From the NCBI GenBank assembly GCA_013400155.1, contig VXBM01000056.1, positions 1,333,828 through 1,397,827 on the forward strand: a stretch of DNA of 64,000 nt. The letters are read 5' to 3'. The translations under genes and the position numbers were made by a program. Source of the DNA: Helopsaltes ochotensis (lineage: Eukaryota > Chordata > Aves > Passeriformes > Locustellidae). Of the stretch, positions 1 to 12,500 are shown piece after piece. Below the pieces are notes generated by a model that did no database searches, was not told the origin of the DNA, and saw nothing but the letters and a program-made list of their open reading frames with translations. Each line of letters starts with the position of its first letter. Position 1 is the first letter of the stretch.

Positions 1-2495
1 CCATTCCTCCATGTGCTTTTTCTAATTCAGAGATTATCCTGCTTTTGGAATAATTCTCTCCAATCTCATCACACTGCCACAGAGTCTCTCACTGCTGACC
101 TACTTTGAGTCAGATAACTAAGTCAAATAAAGTTAATCAAACACCTTTCTTCTACATAAAGTATAGTTTTCTAGCATCTTTCCTCCTCTGAGAGCTGAGA
201 TCTTCAGTTACATTTGCTCATTGCTGCCTTGTTTCCATGTCTTCATGCTCAACCTCCCTCTGTAAAATCTCCAAGACCAAGAGATGAAGAGGGTGAGAGA
301 TTTTCTGCTGGGTGAAAGAAGTGGGGCTTGTGGGCTAAAACTAATTTAATTCAATTTGTTCCTGCAACATATTCCAAAAGTAACAGAAGAAGGTAGACTG
401 TGACATTAAATTTCAGAAGGAACTTACTCAGCGTAAGAAACCCCAGCTGAGGAGCCTGAATACCTGACAATGATCCAGATAGCTCTCACTGGCTACAAGT
501 CATGGAAAAGTACTGCTTCCAAAAGTTACTTCAAGAAAAGTACAATAAAATTTCATTAAAAAAAAAATCAGCATTCAAACAAGGAAATGGCCAGCCACAT
601 ATTTAGTTGGGCTGAAATCTTTCATGCCTAATGGTTAGGCATACAATGGAAGGCTCTGTAATCCTTTCACTTTATTTCATTTAATTTTAAAATTATTTCA
701 TATTTTGTGTATAAGCAATTTTAAAACAACTTGCAAGTGGAATTTGAAGAAATCTCATTTTTTATCAAAAATAACATGAAGAAATAAAGTAGCAGATATG
801 GCAAGAGATCAAATCACCATATTATATAGCTGACAGAACTTTTCATAATTCTATTTCCCAAATCAGCTACAAAACCTCACTTTGTGCTTTCTCAAAAACC
901 ATCAAGGACCAGAGAGTGAACACATAAAGGCCGAAGAATTGAATAAATGGAATGGAACAAGGCCGTGCATTGAGTGTGATGCAGAATCACCCCAAACTTT
1001 TACAGCTGACATTCAGCACTGGCAGGGAGCAAGCACCTTCCACAGAAAGGAGCCAAACGAAACACTGCTGCATTCCTCGGGGCTTTAAATCCACCTTTGG
1101 TACAAACCCATGAGGCCAAGCCCCCTCCTGGGACATTTTGTGGGGGACTTGCACAGGTTGAGCTGGGAGCCCATGAAGCACACAGAGCCAAACCTCATGG
1201 ACATGGGAGCACCTACACCTCTCCAAGGGCTCTTAGAGTGACTTTCATGCAAATTAACACACATTACCTACAGAGAATGCATGAAATGGCTACATAATTC
1301 ACAGTGTAATTTTGGTGCTGTTTGATCTGTTTTCACAAGTATAACATGGGGGAGTTTACCCCCCATTTTTTCCTTATAACTAAGCAAAGCAAAGATAAAA
1401 GTCTAAAAAATCCCATCCCTTTGGAATCGTGCATAGAAAAATGACATTTCCCACTCATTTCATTTTGCCAAGGCTCTGAAAAACACAACAAGTAACATGA
1501 CAGGAGGAAGATCAAGAAAAAGCCAGAATGTTAGGAGAAAATGGGTAGTGCTGTTTAAGTGCTCCACTTGCAGCGTAAGAACTTCCTTCCATCAGCAGAA
1601 CACATGGATCTGAAAATTCTTTAATCTACAAATGTCAACGCCTGAATATAGAAATTTACTGGTGCATTAGAACCTGCAAATAATTGCACAGTCAAAAAAT
1701 TGTCTGGACAAACTGCAGTGCACTTGACCCCACTGCTCATGTGACTCCTCAGGGAGTCACTCAGTGTACAAAATCAGCAGAAAACTGGTCAAGCCAAAGA
1801 ACCTCAAGTTTGAACTATTTAGTTTCAGGATAGTTGCATTCGGCTGCAGTAGCACGAAACTCAGCACAGGGAACCAAGTGAAACTTGTTTACTTAGACTA
1901 TGGAGGGCAGGATTAGCAGTTAAAAGCAATGTTTTCTAAGAGCCCATGTTTAAAGTTATAGGAAGTCTTAGAGGAACAAAATTAATCCTCATCACACAAA
2001 AAATATATCATAAGATCTAACTCTAATGCCATAATGTAATTTTCCTCTATTTCCATTTCAACCATTAATGACTACTTAGATATTTACCAGAGCACCTCAT
2101 ATTCCTCCATTAGAGCATTCACTTGCCTCTCTAAGGCAAGGACTGTGCTACTTAACAATCTGATAAGTACCATGAGCAGTCAGAGCACTGCATAAATAAC
2201 AGGATATATTCAGGGACATGTGAGGGACACTGGGCCCAAACAGCCAGGTGTCTTCCCCAAAAATCTATTACCATTGTCAAAATCTGTGCCGTCAAGTTTC
2301 ATAGGGAAGAGAATTTAAGGAACAGATCTGTCTTTAGCATAATCTACATTTTTCCTGAGATGGGGAATAGCCAGCAGTGCTCAGAGACACATCAGCTGTC
2401 AACAGACTGGGGTCCAGGAGATGGGCACAGAAAGGACGTGCCCTGGAAGCCCCTCCTTTGTGACTGCTCCTCACTGAGAGGTGGGCCGAGGGAAG

Positions 2496-2562
2496 TCTGT
2501 GCTATTTTCTGAACAAATATTGTGTGCTATTGTGAACAAATATTCTGTGCTATTTTCTGTGA
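2496..2562. repeat. Imperfect short tandem repeat, about 2.75 copies of a 23-25 bp unit
   Basis: Three successive units start at about 2496, 2521 and 2544. Each contains TGTGCTATT; the first two also contain GAACAAATAT, and the third stops after TTTTCTGTGA. The middle copy lacks part of the TTTTCT segment, so the units differ slightly in length. It looks like a local replication-slippage duplication; no function is implied. Confidence 0.85.
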
Positions 2563-3135
2563 GACTCCTTCAATTCAAGCTCCTGCCATGTTCTCCCTCC
2601 CAAGGAGCCCTGCATCTTGGGCACTGCAATGCAACCAGGTGACTCCTTTACTGCTCTGTTACCTGAGAGGTCCCAGGTGTTTTGGGGTTGGTGTCATTTG
2701 GGATCCTGCAGGCAGCACAGCACAGCACATGCCTCCCAGTAGTGGCCTGTGCTCACGTGTGCTCAGCTATTAGGGACAATTCCCAGGAAAAGCCAGTATC
2801 CTGTGCCCTGCATATTGTTGTGGGAGCTTTCACTCTTGGCGAGGCACCCACTGTGACTATACCTGCAAGAGACCATTAATCACATGAGCAAGCCATTTCT
2901 CCTATTATGCCAGCCAAAGCAGAACTCCCATCCATTAGAATGTATTATAGAACAAAAGGTTCTTTTAGATTGATTTCCATACTAAATACTGAAGCAAAGC
3001 TCAGCTTCAAGTCCAAATTGAAGCAAATTTGTGCTTTCACTGTTGTATACCATCATTTTCTTGGGGTACACAAGGACTAAAAAATAGGTTTAGTAGAATT
3101 TGATAGAATAGTTTTCCCTTTTTTAACTAGGCTTA

Positions 3136-3240
3136 TTAAAAAACCCAAACACCTGCCCCCCTCCCATCTCACCCCAAAAATCCCCTACCACAACCAAAAA
3201 AAAAAAAAAAAAATCCAACCCTCTGAGAAAACCCAAAAAG
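3136..3240. repeat. A/C-rich low-complexity tract with an 18-base A run
   Basis: The plus strand is almost only A and C, with C clusters (CCCCCCTCCC, CCCCAAAAATCCCC) and a run of 18 A at 3196-3213. It is one of several tracts of the same type and orientation in the window. No LINE or SINE body lies upstream, so it does not look like a retroposon tail. Confidence 0.8.
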
Positions 3241-6200
3241 GTCCCAAACAATTTGCTTTTGGAAATCTGACAGGGCTGGGTTAGACACCTAGGGAAAAAA
3301 CCCTCCCCCCAGCATGTCCCCCCAAATTAATAGTATAACACTGGAATGGATTTTCCTGGAGATATTGTGGAGCGTCCATCACCAAAGATCTGGGGGGAAA
3401 AAGGGTTAAACAAACAATTGAGAGGCAGAGCATCAGCATAAACCAACATGAGCTGGTACTGCCGTGGGATGGCAGAGTGTACTCACTACCTCTTGGGAGA
3501 CCTCCAAGCCTGTTTTCCTACGATTCTAAATTGTGATTGTGTGTGTTTTTCCCCACAAAATGCAAACCTACATAGCCCAAGAGAAGGACTGTGTTTAGTT
3601 TGAAGAAGAAGAAGAAAGTGAATCTCTAGGGGTGTAGAAGTGGGAAAGGTTAAGGACTTCAAACACAGCCAAAAGGATGGTAATATTTTCAACATTGGCT
3701 TGAATATGTTTCACATTGCTACAAAACTCTCAGAAATAGAAATGATTTGTGAAAAAGCAGCTTGCTTATGGTTCACCCTGTACAGAAGATCCCGTGTGTT
3801 AGAGGATGATTTTGATTTCAAGTTGTGTCTGTCAAAAAGATGTGGCTGAGCAAATAAATGTGGGTTTCTTCAAGTGGTGGCATTCCTACTTCTCAGCAGA
3901 TCAGCACTTCCAGTTATGAGCAAGCCATGTGCACACAGAGGATTTCACCTCCTATTGTCCAGGAGAGCCTCTCCATGATTGCAGCTGATCCCCAGGACCC
4001 TGCACGTACTGCCCATGGCCTCTCCTCGCCAGCTATTAATATGGATGGAATAAAGTCTGCTGAAGTTTCAAAAGTTTCTCTGGGTGAAGAAGTAAGGAGG
4101 GAGGTATGACAGGAATTCTCTAAGAGGCAAGAGGGTATACAGGAGGTCTTTGCATTTCTGCCTTCAAGGTGTCTATCAAACCTTCCTACAGACCAGAGGG
4201 GACTTTTCTCCCTGCACTGCAGTTAGTGAAGCACAGAGAGGTGACCCCAGCCTCCACAGACCAGTGTTTGTTCTAGGATAGCAATGCCACTGTTCAAGTC
4301 TTTCAGGCTAGTAACAGTTTAAGTATAAGATATTATTCCTGTGTGATTTCCAGAGGCAGAGACTTGTATAAATTAGACATGTCATGAAAAATCTGAATTA
4401 TGTGTCGCACGGTGCAGCAGAGGGTAATATACAGACCTTTATTATGTAATAAAACAATTGTGTGCTGGGATGATATTTATGGCATAATCCTGTATGTCCT
4501 CATAGCACTCTTTGGAAACATATAATTTAATACACACTGTATATTTTGTCTCTGTGTGTTTACATTTAAAGTAATGCAAACTTTATTCTCTAAAATCCCA
4601 GTAATATATCTGGAAAGGTTATTGCATGGCATACTGGTAAACACAACCATAAGCCATTCTCTCTTGAAAAAGACCACTTACTGCCTGTGACTCATTCTGC
4701 ATATTTCTTTAATATTTTCCTTTTTAAGTCTGAGCAAGCTACCCAAATGCTTAATGAGTAGGCTCTAAGGCTTTAATTTTCAACCAATCCTAACTTTATT
4801 ACAAAAGTTTATCAAGCTATAAACACACTACTTCACTACGCTGTCATGTTTTTATAAAGTAGTTTATAAAAGGTGACATCTGGCAAAGAGGCAGATCTAT
4901 AAAAATCATGCTGGTGGATGTAGTGTCATTTTTTCTGCCATCCTCCCAGAAAGAGTAATATTATTTTGACACACACATTCATCCCCACTGTCAAGCTTCT
5001 ATTTTTATAGTTAGCTTACTGCACATATCCTTAAGCTATACAAAACCTTTGGGCTAATGTAAAGAATGACATTTCTGCATATTTATTATAACACTTATTT
5101 TAGGGGTTGACTTTGCCTGATAGGATTTTTCCAAGTACAATGTCATTTTCGTGACAATACACTTCGTTCGGAAACAATAAATAAAGAGGCACTGGAAGTC
5201 CTAAAAGGCCAAATATGCACGGACAAGGGTACAGCACCTCAGCTTGGCAAGCCCTACATTTGTCCTTCTTTAATATTTTATCAGATGCGTGAACTGTATT
5301 TTGGAGTTCAGCACAAACTTCAGTGTACGTTGCAAAATGAAATCTCTCCGGGACATTGTAAGTTTCAGCAGGGTATAATTTTAATACTGTGGAGGTTTTA
5401 GCTCTGACATGCTGGGATATAATTTCCTTCAGAGTTCATTTTTTTCCATGTTTATGTTGGCTCAAGCACAGCCAGGATATAAACAAGTGAAAGAGCACTG
5501 AAATCAGGAAGCTGATGAAGCACTTTTGTGATTTAATTACAGCAAATAACTGATTAATCTCTGCTATGTCTTAGCTTATCTGCTAAAGTAGATGATATGA
5601 ATCCCAACACATCACAGAAAGGTTGTTTCATTTGATTGTGCATAATGACTTGCTCTTTCTCAGACTCCCGCCAATACAATGGATACCTTCCTTTTTAAAT
5701 GTGAAGTCTATCATTATTCACCTCTGTTGAATGCTAGACCTCTAAAATATTTAGCTTTAAACCACATGCACTATTCATGAAATGACTCTTTAGTGCCTTT
5801 TTCCAGTATTTAAAAAAAGGAACAGAAGTGTGTATTCACACACCAACAAGCCCAAAAATTAGAATTACTTAACTGCTTTTGAACATGACATTGATGTAGA
5901 CAAAACCAGAAATAGGAGTCTGTTCACAGCATCATTATTCTGCCATCAAAAGGGTTCAATACTGGAAATTCCTCAGCAGAGATCATTATTGGCAGTTCAC
6001 TAAACGATAATTTGGGTTAGAAGCAGCATTATGTTCTTTAAACAGTGCACTGTCTTTGAAGCTGATGAGAAACATTTTACAGTTATTTTTTAATGCTGAA
6101 TTCAAACTACATAATATCACAGATCTGCTAAGAAACCAACATCACCCTCTGGATTGTTCACTGTAATTGTGGTACGGATCAAGACTTGTTTAACTTGATT

Positions 6201-8009
6201 GTTCAAATTCTAATATCTAGTTCTAATATCCCAATTCCACAGCTGCACATGAATAGTCAGATCTTTGCATCTGTATCATGGCCTTATAAGCTTCAATTAC
6301 AGAATCAGGGACTATTTTTCTCTTTGAATAATATAACTTCAGTATGAGCCACAGGAGAGAAGGTCCTCAAGTGCACTAAGCCTGAGGATTTCTGACCCTA
6401 GGGCAGAAGTAAAGAAATAGGAAACCGCTATGGGGGTGAAAGTAACAAAATCTTCCCATGAATCTATCCTCACATCTGCTGCTTTAATATCTTTTCATCT
6501 TTATATACAATCAGTGGTCGAAAACAGGTCTTCAGAAACACCAGAATATATGCCTAATTGTGCTGAAATATATATATTTTCATACTGCTGTGCCTTCCAA
6601 TTTACCAGGCTACATTCACAAGGTGCATCAGGGCAAGTTCATGTCTTCAAACTCCCTTTGAACACAACATTATATGTAGTACAGAAATCACAACTTTAAA
6701 AAGCTGTTTTCTGTCTATGTTGCAGATGTACTTCCTGGGCACCTGGAACAATCCACCCTTGGAATTGTTCTGGCATGGCCAAGGGAATCACCTCCTTGAA
6801 GCAAAAATCTCGAGCAGTGTCCCTATCTCCCAATGCCATCAAATATAAACCAGCACATCACATTTGGATGCTGATAAGGAAAACGGGGAAGACACCCCTT
6901 TTCACATCAATGTGAAAAACAGCACAAGAGGGCATTCTGGAAAGCCAAGACCGAAAAATACCCTGCTGAAGAGTCATGTAAACATAATGCACTGGGGATG
7001 CTCTTTATAGATCTGATCTGGTTTTGATTAGTTTTGTGGTATTTTGCAAGGCAGTACATTGGAGTGTCATGGTAATCAAGGACTGGAAGTATTATTACCT
7101 AGAGTCAGCAATAATGAGAACGGAACCTCTAATTTCAAACTGTAAGATAACACATTGATTAATAACCATGGGATGATTAGTCAATCCAAGACCTTAATGC
7201 ACAATGGAGAAATTTATCCATTATCTGTTCAATGTAATTCTTCTTTCCTCTTGGTGACTTTAAAAACAACCAAGGAAAATTACTGTCCCTCAGTAAAGGC
7301 TTTTGAATTTCATATGCATTTAATTAGATAACTGCCAGCCCAAGGACAGGAACCATGACAAATAGTTGTTCTTTGAAAATTAGAAGAATAGACTGTTCAA
7401 TGAACAATATTGATGTTCTCTTGTACCAAGTTATACAGGAGTCTGCTACTACTGCCTTTAATTTATCTAAGCATTTTTAAGATTTAATGGGTTTTTTAAC
7501 ACGGCTTTAGCTACGTATGCTAGTTGGTCATTTTAAAAAATGTTGCTAACAGCAACAGTACCTGCATAGATAAAAATGCATACCCCGCCACAATCTTCTT
7601 GGAATTAGAGATGAAAGTACAATTTACTAAGAAAAAATGGCATTTGGGATTAAGAGGCCATCGTTATGTTAGTAGAAAAACAACAGTTAATTCTGTTTAA
7701 TCTGTTTAATTGCTTCAATAGCCATAATAATAAAGATTAGCTGGCTGTGAAACACTTAACTATAAAACAAAGGAGGATTCTTTTCCCATTTCTGGTACTG
7801 GGTGTTGTTTTCTGCTTTTGCAGGATGAGGGTAAAATGGAGGAATGGTTCTTATTGTGATCTTGTCGTTTGGGTTTTGGTTTTGATTTTTCGTGAGGCTT
7901 TTTTTTTCTAAAAATTTTGCAGAAACAGTCAACTCTCCTTCTTCCCTACTACACATACACACAGTCTAAAGGCTGCCCAGATGAAGCACAGTTTATTTAT
8001 TACTAGGAG

Positions 8010-8400
8010 CACACCTCCCCTGTTCCACGGGGGTTACGACTTGACCGCCCCGGGTTTGGTACGAGAGCACTTGAGATTTAAAAGGCCGATGACAACCATA
8101 AGAGGAAAAGACCTGCAGCGCCCTCCTGAACTGCCCCTTCCCAACACTCCCCACTGCAGAGACAGGATGCCAGCTCCACTCTGGCTGGGGACTTACAAAA
8201 CCTTCTTTCTGACCAGGAGAAGCACAAAAGCCTTGTCCGTGCAAAGTGCTGCCCTCCCCATCAGCCTGGCTCTAACTTCGAGCCGCTCTGCTTGCCAGAC
8301 CTTGCGAGCAGCCTGTGCCCACCTGCGCTCCCATGGAGGGCACTGACCACCCCGGCAACTGGATTTGGCCCCAGAGCTCCAGGCACGGACTTTGTGCCTC
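8010..8400. other. GC-richer patch with retained CpG, unassigned
   Basis: This patch is richer in G+C than its surroundings and keeps about a dozen CpG dinucleotides in under 400 bases. Open frames cross it on both strands (7981-8346 plus, 7993-8244 and 8193-8417 minus), which is expected when stop codons are depleted by composition. I recognise no domain in any of them and see no repeat family. It could be a weak regulatory element, a non-coding exon or simply a local composition change. Confidence 0.35.
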
Positions 8401-9442
8401 AAGGAGTTTAATTTCATTCAGTAATCACCTATCAGTTACATCTGCCTCGAAGGAAACCCTTCACACATTAAATGCCAGACCTGAAACAATTTATTCCTGG
8501 GAGGGTTAAGCCCACAGTACATTTTACTTGGCAAGTAAAACAGCGTGCTCTCTGAACATGACACCCACATACCCAGGGACAAAATATCTCCCTATCTTTA
8601 TACCATTTTGATAATTCAGTGTGTGTATTACACACAATCAAGACGCACAGGTTTCAGAGGGATTCTGAGCACATCGCTCAGACTGACAGAGCAAGTATTC
8701 CAGACAATTGGCTCCCCGAGGGTCAAGACAGTGATGCTCAATCAGGATTCAAACGGGTCATAAACCCTTCATGGATCTCGCTCAAGTGGGTGGTGATGTC
8801 TCCCTGGGGCAGCTCATCCTTTTCTGCTACAGTAAAGCACTTGTCATTACAGACAAACTGCCCGTCAGTCTCAGGCACTCATTTAATCGAGACTTAGTGA
8901 GAACAGCAAATATTATCAGTGCCACAAAAGCCCTAAAGAGACAAATATATTAATCATAACTGCCATGATGGTAATTTAAGACACTCTCAAAACTCTGCTG
9001 GTGGTCCTTATACTATGACTGCTTTTTAATGTAGACTCAGATTTCCAAAACTGGGTGCTGAAATCAGGCACTGCCATTTGGGTTTAAGCTCTTCAAGACA
9101 AATGCACTGAGAAGAAAGGGCTGCCAGAGTACCCCTGAGCACAGAAACCAGGAGCGTGGCAGAGCACTCCTGAATGTTAGAAATCTTTCATTCAAAACCC
9201 AGGTCAGGGTTCCACGCCCAAATTCTAAGCACACAAAAAGGAAACTGCTCTTCAAACAACTCAAAATGCTCAGAATAGCCCAAAACATTTGCTTTTGCAA
9301 CAGTTCAGATAACCTGGCAAATAACCAAGGCAGCTACAATAAACTACAAGCGTGAAATGAAAACCCTACACAATCCTGGCAGCTTGGAACATAATGCTTT
9401 TATTGTACTGTTTTCATATCTAATTATGCTCCTATGCGGGGG

Positions 9443-9528
<86 letters not shown>
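9443..9528. repeat. Very long poly(A) homopolymer, 86 bases
   Basis: There are 86 uninterrupted A residues, preceded by GCGGGGG and followed at once by a GA dinucleotide repeat. Apart from the similar run at 21819-21895, other homopolymers in the window reach only about 14-20 bases. No retroposon body with a matching 5' part is visible upstream, and avian CR1 ends in short octamer repeats rather than poly(A). It may be a real expanded microsatellite or an assembly artefact. Confidence 0.9.
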
Positions 9529-9530
<2 letters not shown>

Positions 9531-9546
9531 AGAGAGAGAGAGAGAA
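9529..9546. repeat. (GA)n microsatellite
   Basis: A run of about eight GA dinucleotides directly abuts the 3' end of the 86-base A run, making a compound microsatellite. Confidence 0.9.
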
Positions 9547-12500
9547 AACCCCACTGTTGTATACTAGAAAAGTGTTGTGATAATCTAACACCAGGCTTGA
9601 CTGGCTCAATAAAACCTCCCACAAAAGGTTTGCTCTCTTTCTCTACACCATCCTACAACTACACATTTCCACACTCATACAGTCCCAAAATTAATCTAGC
9701 TCAGAATCTCTTCACTGCTATAAACAGCTAAAGCTTTTATGTTCAGCTCATGTTTTGGAGTAAGGCTGAACACATGATTATTCATTTCTTGGGTTGCTGT
9801 AACATGCAGAATGAACTCCTCACTCATTCAGCTGCACATACACAGGTGTACATTTGAGACTGGATCTTTTTTTTATCCTCAGCAAAGGAGTCAGCCAATG
9901 TAACAGTGATGTCATTTTCCCAGGAGGACAAAAAAAACCCAATAATATAAATCAAGTGCTGTTCTGCTACAGCATAAAAAACTTACTGGTGAAAAAAAAA
10001 AAAAAAGTGGTTTCCAACTTTGTCTTTCCAGCTGGTTCTGGTCCCTGCACAATCCCTATCTCTGCTCTGCCTTGCAGCAGCACTTCCCTCCCTATCTGAG
10101 AGTTTCCTCTTGGCTTTCTGGGGAATTCCAGTGCAGACATAGCCAGGTACACACTGCAAGCCAATAACCCAGGAAGCTCTGCCCCTCTGGGATGCCCAGC
10201 TCAGCTGCACAGCCCTAGACCTTTGGCAGTGCCCCGGCTCCGGCAGCTCCCTGGAGCACCTCTGGCTCCAGGTGTGTTTCCCACAGAAAACCATCACTCC
10301 TGCCTGCCCTCCTGAGGGATGGCTGACAGTCCCGTGAGCCCAAAACTGCTTTCACATCAGAGAGCCGTGTTTAGCACCCACCAGTCCCTTTCACACACAG
10401 ACATCCCTTAGAGGTTTCATCTTTTCTGTTTGGAAACAGGCAAGTTATTCCTATCACATCACTTCCAAAACAAATTTCTCTCACAATGCATATTTATCAA
10501 ACAATTCAGGAACATATAAAATACATTTCCACATAGCAGGTAGATAAAATATATCCTATGAATGTAAAACTGTTTTAAGTTGAAAATCTTGTGACTATAT
10601 TCCAAAATATTAAGGCATAAATCATAGTATTTAGCAAGACAAACCAAAGCAGAAGCTGTATTTCAATAATGGGGGTTTACAAGATCCTAGTACTGCTTTC
10701 AGTACTAATACAGCAGCACAATAAAGAGAAATGAGGCTCCCATGGCCATGGCTGTTGTTATACAAGGTTCTTTATCCAAAACTTCTTGACACTTTTCTTC
10801 AAAAACTTTGAACCTGATCAATACCCATAACTAAATAGGCCTGGAAATCAATCTGTGTTTTCAATCCCCCATATTTTATGAAAAAGAAATAAACCATTGC
10901 ATGTGAAACAAGAAACACATAACCCCAAAGCAATCTGAAACCTTTTTACAATACTCAAGACAGATTAGTTTGAACAGATTCAGTGACCTTATTTAATAAT
11001 AGATAATAATGTTATATACATAGTGATCACATCAGGAAACTTTGAAAATAATGTACAATTAATCATACACAACTAAAAATTTTATAAGCGTTGAAAAAAA
11101 TTAACAATATTGGATATTAAAGTCTTTTCCAGCCAAGTCTACAAACTTTGGATTGACTTAGATCGCATCTGAATAACCTGATTTACTGAAAAACAACTGC
11201 TTATAAGAATAAATCTGAGCATGTAATTCTCTTTGATTCTAATCTGGAGCTTCAATTCCTAAACTAGTAGAGGGAGGAGTAGAAAGATGATCCTTATAAA
11301 AAAATGTCTCCACCAAAACACAGAAGAAATTAAAAGCAAACAAAAAAGCACTCAGATTTGAAAAGAGCTGTAATTGTCCAGTGATAAGAATCCTAGAAAT
11401 GTTGCAAAAGTTGAAGTTGGCCAAGAATCAATGGGGTATAATTTGGGCTTCCTTTTGGCAGAGGGATAAACTGGATGAACTCTCAAGGTCTCTTTGCAGC
11501 CTACAAATTTTGTGAAGTGATTTGGGATCTACAAAGACAAAATCCATCATATAAACATAAAAGGGCAAAATTCTGCTCTCTCTCTGTGCAAGGCCCCAAA
11601 CACAGAGGGAGAGAAGAGCTTTCACTTCAAAAGCATTAAAGGCTTTAGTGCAAAGCCCAGTGTCAGGATCAAAGGGAGGCCTGAGGTCCTGGATGGGATG
11701 GGGGAGAGGGAAACCCATCCCTGCAGCTGCCAAGCAGGCAACAGGGAGGGACAAGGGGACAATCCTTATTCCTGCTTCATGTCACAGGAAGTGTACTCAG
11801 CAATATTCTTGCAGATAAAAGCAAAAGCAAAAGCCATGCTGGCTGAACACATCTGTGAACAGCTGGGGAGGTGGAAAGCATAGGCTCATCCTTAATACTC
11901 CTGGAAAATTGTAGAAGAATTCTGTATGTGAAACACAGCCAGAACACCCAGTAGCACCTAGTAGATCACCTCATTTTAAAATCATAACGTCATTTCCTAC
12001 CCTGGGTTTTTCCTGATGCCTATTGTTTATGATATGAAACAATAACACTGGGTCTTTATTTTCCATATATCTAAATTTCTGTGTCCTGAAAATAAAGAAA
12101 CAAAATTTGCTTGCTTGAGATTTTACTGAAAAACTAAGAATGAGCATGCACTTCATTGTGTCACCAGAAGAGTATTTAGTAAATTCATAATTGCAAAGAA
12201 AAAACAGCACATTCAATTTATAAGCGTTTTTCAGAAACAAGTTAAACTTCTCTTGACTAATTACAATATTTTGGATTGATCCATACACAGCAGGATATTG
12301 CTGTATGGCAAAAACACAAAAAATAAGAATGCTTTAAAACATGAGCACTAAAATTAATACAGGAATGACACAATTGTTCAAAATTATCCATTTATTTAAA
12401 CATGAGGTCTGTTACCTTGGTGTGTCTACTGCAACTCAACACCTTTAACACACATTTTGCTTGGGATCAGCTCCTTCAGGCTCATTTTTGGAGTTCACAG

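Larger units (their letters stand above)
1..9442. other. Non-coding AT-rich unique DNA, no gene seen
   Basis: No open frame here exceeds about 120 codons, none shows a recognisable domain, and frames on opposite strands overlap freely. A short tandem repeat (2496-2562), an A/C-rich tract with an 18-base A run (3136-3240) and a GC-richer patch (about 8010-8400) are the visible local structures. The part from about 4.4 to 7.5 kb is free of recognisable repeats, keeps scattered CpGs and is dense in TAAT-type words. That suggests conserved regulatory DNA, but only an alignment could show it. I see no CR1, LTR or RNA gene in this stretch. Confidence 0.7.

Noticed and set aside
9443..9528. Poly(A) run as the tail of a processed pseudogene or SINE
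   Set aside because: No coding-like or repeat sequence with matching orientation precedes it, and no target duplication was found around it.
9344..9731. Poly-lysine and poly-phenylalanine frames on both strands
   Set aside because: Pure translations of the 86-base A run and its complement.
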